Of a DNA stretch of 64,000 nucleotides, positions 52,338 to 60,821 are shown piece by piece. Made by a program: the position numbers and the translations under genes. This DNA is from Flavobacteriales bacterium. Lineage in GTDB: Bacteria; Bacteroidota; Bacteroidia; Flavobacteriales_F; PHOS-HE28. Below the pieces are notes generated by a model that ran no database searches, had not been told where the DNA came from, and saw nothing but the letters and a program-made list of their open reading frames with translations. The DNA lies in contig JAEUTA010000007.1 in the NCBI GenBank assembly GCA_016788205.1, forward strand, positions 62,001 through 126,000. The letters are read 5' to 3'. The first letter of the stretch is position 1, and every line of letters starts with the position of its first letter.

Positions 52338-53102
52338 TCACCACTCAATCCCCACCGGGCAATGGTCACTGCCCATGACCTCGTTGAGGATGAAGGCATC
52401 CTTCACCTTCTTCTCGAATCCTTTGCTCACCAGCACGTAGTCAATGCGCCAACCCACGTTCTTCTCACGGGCACCGAAACGCTGGCTCCACCAGCTGTAC
52501 TTCACCACTTCGGGGTGCAGGTGCCGGAATGTGTCCACGTAACCGGTGCCGAGCAGCGCGGTGATACCATCGATCTCGCTCTGCATGTAACCGGCGGTCT
52601 TGTTGTAGTTGGGCTTTGGGCGCGCGATGTCGATGGGTTGGTGCGCCACATTCAGATCACCGGTGAAGATGACCGGTAGTTTGCCACTGGCGAGCTTCAC
52701 CAAGTAGTTGCGCAGGGTTTCATCCCATGTACCGCGATAACCCAAGCGTTTGAGGTCCTGGCCGCTGTTGGGCACGTAGGTGTTCACCACGATGTGATCC
52801 TTGAAGGTGGCGGTGATCACACGGCCTTCCTTGTTGTGCTCATCGGCATCCGGAATGCCGTAGACCACGCTGGTCGGTTGCTGCTTGCTCATGATGGCGG
52901 TACCGCTGTACCCGGGCTTTTCGGCACCGCTGGCGTGTACGTGGTAGCCCTCCACCCCTTTCAGGGCTTCGGCCACTTGTTCCGGCGTGGCTTTGGTCTC
53001 CTGAAAACAGACCACATCGGCGGCCATGGAGCGCAGGGAAGCGTGAAGGCCTTTGGTGACGCTGGCCCGTATTCCATTCACGTTGAACGAGACGAGTTTC
53101 AT
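52338..53102 (-). CDS. xth: Exodeoxyribonuclease III (AP endonuclease)
   Basis: 254 residues. EEP fold with KLVSFNVNGIRASVTKGLHA, DVVCFQETKATPEQV (catalytic Glu), TGDLNVAHQPIDIARPKPN, RIDYVLVSKGFEKK and the terminal MGSDHCPVGIEW with catalytic Asp-His. Removes abasic sites and 3' blocks in base-excision repair. The -7 box TAGGTTCG lies 26 bases upstream. Confidence 0.95.
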   Translation of the reverse strand: MKLVSFNVNGIRASVTKGLHASLRSMAADVVCFQETKATPEQVAEALKGVEGYHVHASGAEKPGYSGTAIMSKQQPTSVVYGIPDADEHNKEGRVITATFKDHIVVNTYVPNSGQDLKRLGYRGTWDETLRNYLVKLASGKLPVIFTGDLNVAHQPIDIARPKPNYNKTAGYMQSEIDGITALLGTGYVDTFRHLHPEVVKYSWWSQRFGAREKNVGWRIDYVLVSKGFEKKVKDAFILNEVMGSDHCPVGIEW

Positions 53103-53128
53103 GCTGGTCGATCAATTCGGTAGGGATG

Positions 53129-53136
53129 CGAACCTA
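53129..53136 (-). promoter_or_regulatory. -7 box TAGGTTCG for xth
   Basis: TAnnTTCG variant on the minus strand, preceded at about 17 bases by TTTT. Confidence 0.5.
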
Positions 53137-53404
53137 CACCATCGGCCCGGCGTAAAACGCCCGTGCCGTGCGACGGATATCGGCCTTCCACCTTGACACG
53201 CTATCCACGAAACCGCTGTTAAATGTTCATATCCCCTGACTATCACGGCATTCCGGAAGGTCAACCGGAACAGGCTTCATCGGCTCGAAGCCCGTATTCG
53301 CCTGCAACACAGGCCCGTCGGGCAAATTTCCGGGTCTCGGCAAGACCGAACCTCCATTCTTTGCAGCCGCCAAAGCGGATAGTCGTCCAAAACAGTAGCT
53401 CGCC
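53137..53404. other. Intergenic region upstream of the DUF1800/DUF1501 block
   Basis: About 270 bases without a convincing gene. It holds the remaining xth promoter sequence and, just before ATG 53405, GTAGCTCG, one T short of a TAnnTTCG box. No strong hairpin or repeat was found. Confidence 0.5.
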
Positions 53405-55063
53405 ATGCCTGTAACTCCCTACAGTGGAACGTTCGGTCGAGAGGAGTTGAAGCACCTCCTGCGTCGCACCATGTTCGGCGCGACGAATGTCGATATCGCC
53501 TATTTCTCAGGCCAGTCATTGGGGCAGGTGGTGGATGCGCTGTTGACCATCAACACCGCACAGACACCACCGCTGAAGAACTATTGGGTGCTCAACGGCG
53601 GTGTACGCGACCCCAACGCAGTGGATGCCGCCGTACCCTTCGGCAGCACCTGGGTGGGGACACCACACACCGTTACGGCAGTGAACGCCAACGTTTACCG
53701 CATGTACAGCTTCATGGCGTGGCGCACTGGCCTGATGATCCATCAGGAGCGTTCCATCCTGGAGAAAATGCTCCTGTTCTGGTACAACCACATGCCCATT
53801 CAGGTGAGCGTGGTGTTCAACGGGCTGCTGCACTACGGGTACGATCAGCTGCTTCGCAACAAATGCTTGGGCAACTTCAGGCAGTTGATGTACGATGTGA
53901 CGTTGGACCCCTGCATGCTCGAATATTTGAACGGCAAGCAGAACATGGCCTCGGCCCCGGACGAGAACTACGCCCGCGAGCTGATGGAACTGTTCACCTT
54001 GGGAGAAGGAAGCGGCTACACCGAAACCGATGTACAAGCTGCCAGCAAGGTGCTCACCGGTTGGTCCACGCGAGAGACGCTCGACGGATCACCGATGATG
54101 CCGCAGACCTACTTCGCCCCGGGCAACCATACCACCAGCAACAAGCAGTTCTCCTCGTTCTTCAACAACACGATCATCCAAGGGCAGAGCGGCACAAATG
54201 CAGGTACCACCGAGCTGAACGCCCTGCTAGACATGATCTTCGCCAAACAGGAGGTCTCGCTCTTCATCTGCCGCCAGCTCTACCGGTTCTTCGTGCACGG
54301 AGAGATCAATGCCCAGACGGAGAGCGAACTGATCGTGCCCCTGGCGGAGCTGTTCCGCAACAATGCCGGTTCGCCCGACCAACTGAAAGTGGTGATGCGC
54401 GCGTTGCTCACGAGCGATCATTTCTTCAACGCGAACAACCGTGCATGCATGGTGATGAGCACTGCGGATATCGTCATCGGCATGATCCGCAAAATGCACT
54501 TCACCTTCCCGAGTGAAAGCACCCAGCTTGAAGCGCGATACAGGATGTTCCTGGACGCGTACTACATCTGCGTCAATTGCGGTCAGAACCTGTTCGACCC
54601 GCCGAATGTGGCCGGTTGGCCCGCCTATTACCAAGGACCCCAGTTCGACGAGCTGTGGGTGGACACGGCCGCTTATGCCGCGCGCAACTTCGCCGTGCAA
54701 GGCATCATCGGACAGGGCTTCACGACCGGTGCTGATTTCTACCAGGCCGCGAGCCGCAACGTGTCCATAGACCCAGATTACATGGCCATCGCTGCGGAGT
54801 TCGATGCACCGAACGACCCCGACAACGTGGTGAGCGGTTGTGCGGACATGCTCTATGCCATCCCTGTTTCGCAAGGCGTGAAGAACACCCTGAAGACCCA
54901 ACGTCTGCTCCTTGGCCAATCCAGTGATGTTTACTGGACCGAGGCCTATGAACTGCGCGTGGCCGACCCGAACACCACGAACCAGACCGCGCAAATGGTA
55001 CCCAGCTTGATCAACTTCCTGCTCTTGGATATGGCCAAGGCAGGTGAATCACAGATGTTCTGA
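53405..55063 (+). CDS. DUF1800-family protein, copy 1
   Basis: 552 residues. Starts MPVTPYSGTFGREELKHLLR, then RRTMFGATNVDIAYFSG. Core DUF1800 motifs: MLLFWYNHMPIQVSVVFNGL, CLGNFRQLMYDVTLDPCMLE, SAPDENYARELMELFTLGEG, DVQAASKVLTGW and FDPPNVAGWPAYYQG. No signal peptide is apparent. DUF1800 genes commonly sit next to DUF1501 genes and are thought to act with them on or near the cell surface. Followed after 11 bases by its DUF1501 partner; a second copy of the pair lies at 56878-60119. Confidence 0.9.
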   Translation: MPVTPYSGTFGREELKHLLRRTMFGATNVDIAYFSGQSLGQVVDALLTINTAQTPPLKNYWVLNGGVRDPNAVDAAVPFGSTWVGTPHTVTAVNANVYRMYSFMAWRTGLMIHQERSILEKMLLFWYNHMPIQVSVVFNGLLHYGYDQLLRNKCLGNFRQLMYDVTLDPCMLEYLNGKQNMASAPDENYARELMELFTLGEGSGYTETDVQAASKVLTGWSTRETLDGSPMMPQTYFAPGNHTTSNKQFSSFFNNTIIQGQSGTNAGTTELNALLDMIFAKQEVSLFICRQLYRFFVHGEINAQTESELIVPLAELFRNNAGSPDQLKVVMRALLTSDHFFNANNRACMVMSTADIVIGMIRKMHFTFPSESTQLEARYRMFLDAYYICVNCGQNLFDPPNVAGWPAYYQGPQFDELWVDTAAYAARNFAVQGIIGQGFTTGADFYQAASRNVSIDPDYMAIAAEFDAPNDPDNVVSGCADMLYAIPVSQGVKNTLKTQRLLLGQSSDVYWTEAYELRVADPNTTNQTAQMVPSLINFLLLDMAKAGESQMF

Positions 55064-55074
55064 ACCGCACCACC

Positions 55075-56655
55075 ATGAACAGACGTCATTTCCTTCGGTC
55101 GGCAGGAACCGTTACCATCGGTGGCATGGCAGTGCGCGGCCTCAGCGCTCCGTTGCTCGCCCCCCTGAGCCGCAGCGTTGCAGAGGACCGTGTGCTGGTG
55201 ATCATACAGCTCTATGGTGGCAACGATGGCTTGAACACGGTGATCCCCATCAGCTCATACAGCCAGCTGAGCGCGCTGCGATCCCAAGTGATCATCCCAC
55301 AGTCCTCCGTGCTCCCTCTGAGCGGTCTCAGTGGCACAGGTCTGCATCCAGCCATGGGAGGTATGCAGCAGCTCTGGAACGATGGTAAGCTATCGATCGT
55401 GCAAGGTGTGAGCTACCCAGACCCGAACTTCAGTCACTTCCGCGCTGCGGACATCTACGAGACCGGTTCCGATGCGGATCAGATCCTGAGCTCGGGCTGG
55501 GCCGGACGCTACCTCAGCTTCGAGTATCCCAATTACCCGGTGGGCTACCCCAATACCAACATGACCGACCCGCTCGCCATACGCGTGGATGGTGGTGTGG
55601 GTATCGGACTGCAGAACATGGGGGTGAACATGGGGATGAGCATCAACAACACGAACGACCCGCTCAACCTCACCGGCAACATCTACACCGATCCGGTCAC
55701 AGCCGATTGCAAGGGCGACAAACTCGCGATGCTCCGCACCGTTCAACGCCAGACGGATCTGTACGGCAACGTTATCGAGAGCGCGGCGGGAAGCAGTTGT
55801 ACGCACAGTACCCTATATCCCACTTTCAGCACCGAAGCCACTCGTTTGGGCAACGCGCTGAAGATCGTATCCCAACTCATCTGTGGTGGGCTCAAGACCA
55901 AGATCTACTGGGTCAGCATGGGTGGATTCGATACGCATGCATCGCAGGTCGACCCCGGGAATCATGCCACCGGTACACATGCCAATCTGCTGCGTGCGGT
56001 GAGCGATAATATCCGTGCCTTCCAGCATGACCTGCAGATCATGGGCGTGGAAGACCGCGTGATGGGTATGACCTTCAGCGAATTCGGCCGACGTATCACC
56101 AGCAATGCCTCCTACGGCACCGACCACGGCAGCGCACAACCCATGTTCCTGTTCGGCACCAGTGTTCTGCCGGGGATGCTGGGGACCAACCCCGTGATCC
56201 CCACGAACACCACCTCGGCCACCAATCTGGCCATGCAGTACGACTTCCGCAGTGTCTACGCCAGTGTGCTGCGGGACTGGTTCTGCCTGGAGCAGCATGA
56301 TATCGATACCGTTCTGCTGAACACTTACCAGCCCTTGAACGTGATCAACAACGCAGGCTGCATCAGTACGGACATCCGTGAGGCGAACCAGAACGCGGGT
56401 GTGGAATTGCTCAATGCCTATCCGAACCCTTTCGTGGAACGCACCACGTTGGAGTACACCACGCTCGGAGGGCCCACCATGCTGCAAGTGTTCAACGAAC
56501 AAGGGCAGATCGTGCGCACCTTGTTCAACAAGGTGATGGCTCCGGGAACCTACAAGGCCGACCTCGATCTCGGAGATATGCAGACGGGTATCTACTATGC
56601 ACGTCTGCAGAACGGGACCAACCAACAGGTGCGAAACCTGCTGAAGGTGCGCTGA
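55075..56655 (+). CDS. DUF1501-family protein with Tat signal and T9SS sorting domain, copy 1
   Basis: 526 residues. The N-terminus MNRRHFLRSAGTVTIGGMAV has a twin-arginine motif (RRHFLR). DUF1501 body: VLVIIQLYGGNDGLNTVIPI, GVSYPDPNFSHFRAADIYE, WVSMGGFDTHASQVD and MTFSEFGRRITSNASYGTDH (alkaline-phosphatase-superfamily-like Asp/His/Glu residues). The C-terminal ~75 residues are a T9SS type A domain (NAYPNPFVERTTLEYT, LQVFNEQGQIVRTLF). Export by Tat followed by T9SS would be unusual. Confidence 0.92.
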   Translation: MNRRHFLRSAGTVTIGGMAVRGLSAPLLAPLSRSVAEDRVLVIIQLYGGNDGLNTVIPISSYSQLSALRSQVIIPQSSVLPLSGLSGTGLHPAMGGMQQLWNDGKLSIVQGVSYPDPNFSHFRAADIYETGSDADQILSSGWAGRYLSFEYPNYPVGYPNTNMTDPLAIRVDGGVGIGLQNMGVNMGMSINNTNDPLNLTGNIYTDPVTADCKGDKLAMLRTVQRQTDLYGNVIESAAGSSCTHSTLYPTFSTEATRLGNALKIVSQLICGGLKTKIYWVSMGGFDTHASQVDPGNHATGTHANLLRAVSDNIRAFQHDLQIMGVEDRVMGMTFSEFGRRITSNASYGTDHGSAQPMFLFGTSVLPGMLGTNPVIPTNTTSATNLAMQYDFRSVYASVLRDWFCLEQHDIDTVLLNTYQPLNVINNAGCISTDIREANQNAGVELLNAYPNPFVERTTLEYTTLGGPTMLQVFNEQGQIVRTLFNKVMAPGTYKADLDLGDMQTGIYYARLQNGTNQQVRNLLKVR

Positions 56656-56676
56656 ACCTACCCTCTTCCATGCTCC

Positions 56677-56701
56677 GATCCCGGCCCCGAAGGCCGGGAT
56701 C
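56677..56701 (+). terminator. Hairpin terminator after the first DUF1501 gene
   Basis: GATCCCGGCC, loop CCGAA, GGCCGGGATC, 10 bp perfect, followed by GTTCGTTG. Weak T-tract. Confidence 0.7.
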
Positions 56702-56852
56702 GTTCGTTGAAGCCTTGGGAAATGGGCCGGATACGAGCGCCTGTGCACCTCCTCGTAGGCAATGAATTGAACTTCGTCGTCGTTCCAACGTCACACCGTC
56801 TACATGTTGATCACTTTGACCGTCCATCCGCGTAGCACCACCTGAGCCTTCC

Positions 56853-56861
56853 TAGTTTTCG
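56853..56861 (+). promoter_or_regulatory. -7-like box TAGTTTTCG for the second DUF1800/DUF1501 pair
   Basis: Ends 16 bases before ATG 56878, in the 222-base gap that also holds the preceding terminator. Shows that copy 2 has its own promoter. Confidence 0.45.
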
Positions 56862-56877
56862 GAACCGAGCCATCACC

Positions 56878-58530
56878 ATGCCCATCACCCCATACACCGG
56901 CCCCTTTGAAAGAGCGGAGCTCCAACACCTCTTGCGGCGTAGCTTGTTCGGTTGTACCGTAGCCGATCGCGCACACTTCGCAGGCATGAGCCTTACCGCC
57001 GTGGTGGACGAATTGCTCAGCTTCACCAACGATAGTGTACCTCCGGTACGCACCTACACCGACGAGAACGGCAACCCCGATGGTATCGACCCGGCGGTGC
57101 CCTTCGGCCAGACCTGGGTGAGCACGCCCATCGTTCCAACGAATGATACCGACATCATCGAACTACGGCTGCGCAGTTGGGCAGCTTGGTGGATGGGGCA
57201 GATGGTGGATCAGCAACGGAACCTGCGCGAAAAACTCACGCTCTTCTGGCACAACCACATGCCCACGCAAACGGCCGTCGTTTACCAGAGCGAGATGCAG
57301 TACAGCATGAACCAGTTGTTGCGCACGCAATGCAAAGGCAACTTCAGGCAGTTGATCCACGATGTGACACTGGAACCTGCGATGTTGTATTACCTGAACG
57401 GCTACTTGAACATCGCCAGTGCTCCGGACGAGAACTACGGAAGGGAGTTGCTGGAGCTTTTCACACTGGGCCAGGGAAGCGGTTACACGGAGGAAGATGT
57501 GCAAGCGGCGGCGCGTGTTCTGACCGGATGGACCTTCAGGCAGGAGGATGAGAACGATCAGCCGATCCTCCCGCAGAGCTACTTCTACGCTCCCAACCAC
57601 ACCACGACGGACAAGCAATTCAGTGGCTTCTTCAACAACACGGTTATCCAGGGACAGAGCGGAGCGAACGCGGGCGAGACCGAACTGAACGTGTTGCTGG
57701 ATATGATCCTCGCTACGGAAGAATGCCCGCGCTTCATCTGTCGCGAGCTCTACCGCTTCTTCGTACATGGTGAGATCAGCGAGCAGGCCGAAGCAGACGT
57801 GATCGTGCCGCTAGCCGAACTCTTCCACGACAACGTTGACGCGCCTGACCAGATCGCGATCGTCATGCGCGCACTGCTCACGAGCGATCACTTCTTCAGC
57901 CCCATCATCCGTGGCTGCATGGTGAAGAGCCCCGTGGACCTGGTCGTTGGCGACTATCGTCTCTTCGGATTCCCCACCCCGAACCAAGCGTTGCCCGAAG
58001 CGCGACACATCGTGAACCTGGAGCAATACTGGCTCGTGGCGTACGCCGGACAGAATCTGCTGGAACCACCGAACGTAGCAGGCTGGCCAGCCTATTATCT
58101 CTATCCCAGTTACGACGAACTCTGGCTGGACACCGCTACTTATCCGCAGCGGAACAATTCCCTGCTCGCCGTGGTCTATGGTTCCGTGGAAACGCCCAAC
58201 AACACCGTCCTGCCGGACAATGCGAACCTGGAGTTCAGGGTGGATATCGTCGCTTTCGCAGAGCAGCTCAGCGATCCAGCCGACCCTAACGTCTTGATCC
58301 AGGATCTGGTGGACCTGTTCTATGTGAACACTATCTCGGCCACGGTCAAGCAGCAACTGAAACAGCAATACCTGCTCTTCGGCCAGTTGAGCGACATCTA
58401 TTGGACCGAGGCTTACGAACTCTACATCAGCGATCCGAACACCACGAACATGACGGCACAACTCGTACCAGAGATCCTGCGTTGGCTGATCGGAGATATA
58501 CAGAAGGCCGCTGAACGTCACATCTTCTGA
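56878..58530 (+). CDS. DUF1800-family protein, copy 2
   Basis: 550 residues, collinear with copy 1: MPITPYTGPFERAELQHLLR, LFWHNHMPTQTAVVYQSEMQ, CKGNFRQLIHDVTLEPAMLY, ASAPDENYGRELLELFTLGQ, DVQAAARVLTGW and LEPPNVAGWPAYYLY. Conserved stretches are nearly identical, and the regions between ~370-480 diverge most. No signal peptide. Followed after 11 bases by a DUF1501 gene, the same spacing as in copy 1. Confidence 0.9.
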   Translation: MPITPYTGPFERAELQHLLRRSLFGCTVADRAHFAGMSLTAVVDELLSFTNDSVPPVRTYTDENGNPDGIDPAVPFGQTWVSTPIVPTNDTDIIELRLRSWAAWWMGQMVDQQRNLREKLTLFWHNHMPTQTAVVYQSEMQYSMNQLLRTQCKGNFRQLIHDVTLEPAMLYYLNGYLNIASAPDENYGRELLELFTLGQGSGYTEEDVQAAARVLTGWTFRQEDENDQPILPQSYFYAPNHTTTDKQFSGFFNNTVIQGQSGANAGETELNVLLDMILATEECPRFICRELYRFFVHGEISEQAEADVIVPLAELFHDNVDAPDQIAIVMRALLTSDHFFSPIIRGCMVKSPVDLVVGDYRLFGFPTPNQALPEARHIVNLEQYWLVAYAGQNLLEPPNVAGWPAYYLYPSYDELWLDTATYPQRNNSLLAVVYGSVETPNNTVLPDNANLEFRVDIVAFAEQLSDPADPNVLIQDLVDLFYVNTISATVKQQLKQQYLLFGQLSDIYWTEAYELYISDPNTTNMTAQLVPEILRWLIGDIQKAAERHIF

Positions 58531-58541
58531 CCCACACCACC

Positions 58542-60119
58542 ATGCGCCGCCGCTCCTTCCTCCGCTCCGCCTCGGCCGCCACCCTTGGTGGTTTCGCCGT
58601 TCGTGGTTTCAGCAACCCGATGCTCGCTCCGCTGCTGAGCGATGTGGCTGAAGACCGCGTGCTGGTCATCATTCAACTCTACGGTGGCAACGATGGCCTG
58701 AATACCGTGATCCCCCTCGATCAGTACGGAGTACTCTCGACCGTACGGTCCAACGTGCTGATCCCCGAAAGTGCCGTGCTCGACCTACCCGGACTTTCCG
58801 CCACAGGCCTGCATCCCGTCATGGGCGGCATGCGCGAACTGTGGCAGAACGGCAAGCTCAGCATCATCCAAGGGGTGGGCTATCCTAATCCTGACTTCTC
58901 ACATTTCCGCAGCACCGACATCTGGGAGACCGGCGCGAACAGCGACCAACTGCTCGCCAGTGGATGGACCGGCCGATACCTGCACAACGAATATCCCAAC
59001 TTCCCGAACGGCTACCCGAACGCCACGATGCCCGATCCGTTGGCGATCCGCATCGGTGGGCCTATCAGCATCGGCCTGCAGCATCAAGGTGTGGCCATGG
59101 GCGCTTCCATCTATAACACGGAGGATTCGCTCAACCTGACCGGCAACCTATTCAATGATCCCGTGACCGCGGATTGCATGGGCTCGAAGCTCGATTTCGT
59201 GCGCACCGTGCAACGCCAGGCCGATCTCTACGGCGATGTGATCGAGGCGGCGGCACAACCGGGCTGCAACATGAGCACCCTTTATCCCACCGGCAACGAG
59301 CCCGGTGCAGAGCTAGCGAACGCGTTGAAGATCGTGGCACAATTGATCTGCGGCGGTTTGAGAACACGGATCTACTGGGTGGGTATCGATGGCTTCGATA
59401 CCCATGCCCAACAAGTGGTCGCAGGCAACACGACGACCGGCGCACATGCCGATCTCCTGAAGGGACTATCGGACAGTGTACACGCTTTCCAGAACGACCT
59501 TGAGCTGCTCGGCTTGGACCAGCGCGTGATCGGCATGACCTTCTCCGAGTTCGGGCGTAGGATCAAGAGCAACGCTTCACGTGGCACCGATCACGGAACG
59601 GCGGCTCCGCTCTTCCTCTTCGGCACCAATGTGCTTCCAGGCATGCTTGGCGAGAACCCCGACATCCCGGCTAACACCACCTACGACACGAACCTGCCCA
59701 TGCAATACGATTTCCGCAGCTTGTATGCGAGCGTGCTGAAGGATTGGTTCTGCCTCGACCAGGATGCGGTGGACACCGTTCTGCTCGATACGTATCAAAC
59801 CCTTTCCCTCCTAGACCCCAGCGGTTGCATGGATACGAGCGTCCGTGATGCCAACCAGACCGCTGGAATATCCATGCTCGATGTGTTCCCGAACCCATTC
59901 ACAGCTGTGATCAACTTACGCTTCGATGCGAGCGGTGATCGGACGCTCGTTCAGGTCTACGGAGAGAATGGGCAGGTGGTGCGCACGATATTCAACGGTC
60001 CGCTGGCGCGTGGCGAACACCGCCTGCAGGTGGACCTCTCGGATCTTCCGTCGGGTGCATACTACTGCCGCGTGCAGAACGGCATGCAGCAGCAAGTGAA
60101 AGCCGTGATCAAAATGTGA
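58542..60119 (+). CDS. DUF1501-family protein with Tat signal and T9SS sorting domain, copy 2
   Basis: 525 residues. The start MRRRSFLRSASAATLGGFAV has a twin-arginine motif (RRSFLR). DUF1501 core: VLVIIQLYGGNDGLNTVIPL, GVGYPNPDFSHFRSTDIWE, WVGIDGFDTHAQQV and MTFSEFGRRIKSNASRGTDH. C-terminal T9SS type A domain: DVFPNPFTAVINLRFD, LVQVYGENGQVVRTIF and SGAYYCRVQ. Closely related to copy 1 throughout. A 10-bp hairpin begins 4 bases after the stop. Confidence 0.92.
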   Translation: MRRRSFLRSASAATLGGFAVRGFSNPMLAPLLSDVAEDRVLVIIQLYGGNDGLNTVIPLDQYGVLSTVRSNVLIPESAVLDLPGLSATGLHPVMGGMRELWQNGKLSIIQGVGYPNPDFSHFRSTDIWETGANSDQLLASGWTGRYLHNEYPNFPNGYPNATMPDPLAIRIGGPISIGLQHQGVAMGASIYNTEDSLNLTGNLFNDPVTADCMGSKLDFVRTVQRQADLYGDVIEAAAQPGCNMSTLYPTGNEPGAELANALKIVAQLICGGLRTRIYWVGIDGFDTHAQQVVAGNTTTGAHADLLKGLSDSVHAFQNDLELLGLDQRVIGMTFSEFGRRIKSNASRGTDHGTAAPLFLFGTNVLPGMLGENPDIPANTTYDTNLPMQYDFRSLYASVLKDWFCLDQDAVDTVLLDTYQTLSLLDPSGCMDTSVRDANQTAGISMLDVFPNPFTAVINLRFDASGDRTLVQVYGENGQVVRTIFNGPLARGEHRLQVDLSDLPSGAYYCRVQNGMQQQVKAVIKM

Positions 60120-60122
60120 TCG

Positions 60123-60148
60123 CCTCGCGTGCGCGTATGCACGCGAGG
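60123..60148 (+). terminator. Hairpin after the second DUF1501 gene
   Basis: CCTCGCGTGC, loop GCGTAT, GCACGCGAGG, 10 bp perfect, without a clear T-run. Confidence 0.55.
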
Positions 60149-60445
60149 GCACGTACACGCCCATGCGCAAGCCTGCACCTGCGTTCACTTGATGCGAACA
60201 GCCGTGCAGAAAATTATTTTGCCCCAGCGAGCAACCATCGCGCAACGCGTGCCGTCTTGACCATCGAAATGCGGAAGCTGTACACGATAACAAGCGATCA
60301 GCGCAACCTCTTCGAGAGGAACGGGCGACCTTGAACGGAGTGACCAACATCACCCACCGAGGAAGCCCCGACCACAAGCCGGGGCTTCGCATTTCAGGAC
60401 ATGATAACAGAAAAGGTCGATCATGATCGACCCCAACAGACGAGC
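60149..60445. other. Intergenic stretch with a promoter-like TTATTTTG and a hairpin
   Basis: No convincing gene. AATTATTTTGCCCC near 60215 is the most A/T-rich point and promoter-like. A 21-codon frame (ATG 60269, MRKLYTITSDQRNLFERNG) ends at 60334 and is followed by the hairpin GAAGCCCCG / CGGGGCTTC at 60362-60388, which has no T-run. Either a tiny gene or a short non-coding transcript could use these signals; both are weak. Confidence 0.35.
60415..60432. promoter_or_regulatory. 18-bp perfect palindrome GGTCGATCATGATCGACC
   Basis: Self-complementary over all 18 bases and located 13 bases before the small ORF at 60446. Candidate operator for a dimeric regulator. Confidence 0.5.
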
Positions 60446-60568
60446 ATGAAGAACAACGACAGCATCGAGCGACGGACAGCATTACGCATGCGGGAGCATG
60501 CGATACTGCCCTCAAGCTTCCAGGGTTTCGATGAGAAACCCTGCCCAATACGGAACCGGATACGGTAA
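60446..60568 (+). CDS. Small basic ORF (40 aa), possible gene
   Basis: MKNNDSIERRTALRMREHAI, then LPSSFQGFDEKPCPIRNRIR. Rich in Arg and Lys, with no hydrophobic segment. Support is contextual: a perfect palindrome just upstream and a strong terminator 27 bases downstream. No homologue recalled. Confidence 0.35.
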   Translation: MKNNDSIERRTALRMREHAILPSSFQGFDEKPCPIRNRIR

Positions 60569-60594
60569 CGAGCTGCACACGCAACTCCGTTCAC

Positions 60595-60628
60595 GAACCC
60601 GGTCCGCAACGACCGGGTTCGCTGTTTT
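60595..60628 (+). terminator. Rho-independent terminator
   Basis: GAACCCGGTC, loop CGCAAC, GACCGGGTTC, then GCTGTTTT: 10 bp perfect stem with a short T-run. Confidence 0.8.
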
Positions 60629-60651
60629 ACAGCGGTCCCGCGATACGCGAA

Positions 60652-60716
60652 GGGGATCCCTGCAATAGGCTGAACTACGATCCGGAACAACACCGGACCG
60701 TAGCGCAGGGATCCCC
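60652..60716 (+). repeat. Long two-part hairpin upstream of the first tRNA-like cluster
   Basis: Outer stem GGGGATCCCTGC (60652-60663) pairs with GCAGGGATCCCC (60705-60716), 12 bp perfect. Inner stem CTACGATCCGG (60675-60685) pairs with CCGGACCGTAG (60693-60703) with one A-C mismatch, loop AACAACA. The 5' side has an 11-base bulge. It ends 12 bases before the tRNA-Leu-like gene. Confidence 0.75.
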
Positions 60717-60728
60717 GATCATCGATAA

Positions 60729-60801
60729 GCCAGGTTGGTGAAATGGCAGACACGCCTCGCTCAGAACGAGGATGCTGGGGGTTCGACTCCCTCACTGGGC
60801 A
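60729..60801 (+). tRNA. tRNA-Leu(CAG)-like, without the long variable arm
   Basis: Cloverleaf read by eye: acceptor GCCAGGT/ACTGGGC (6 of 7 pairs, A-G mismatch), U8, 3-bp D-stem GTG/CAC with a GG-containing loop, anticodon arm CCTCG-CTCAGAA-CGAGG (perfect, anticodon 60762-60764), variable loop of 5 bases, T-arm GGGGG-TTCGACT-CCCTC, discriminator A. The D-arm style and anticodon are leucine-type, but leucine tRNAs are class II with 10 or more variable bases. No CCA is encoded. Confidence 0.7.
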
Positions 60802-60821
60802 CGAAGACGTTCTTTACATAC

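Noticed and set aside
60116..60334. 72-codon ORF overlapping the second DUF1501 stop
   Set aside because: It reads through the post-gene hairpin with low-complexity Arg/Ala sequence; only its last 21 codons have a separate ATG, with weak support.
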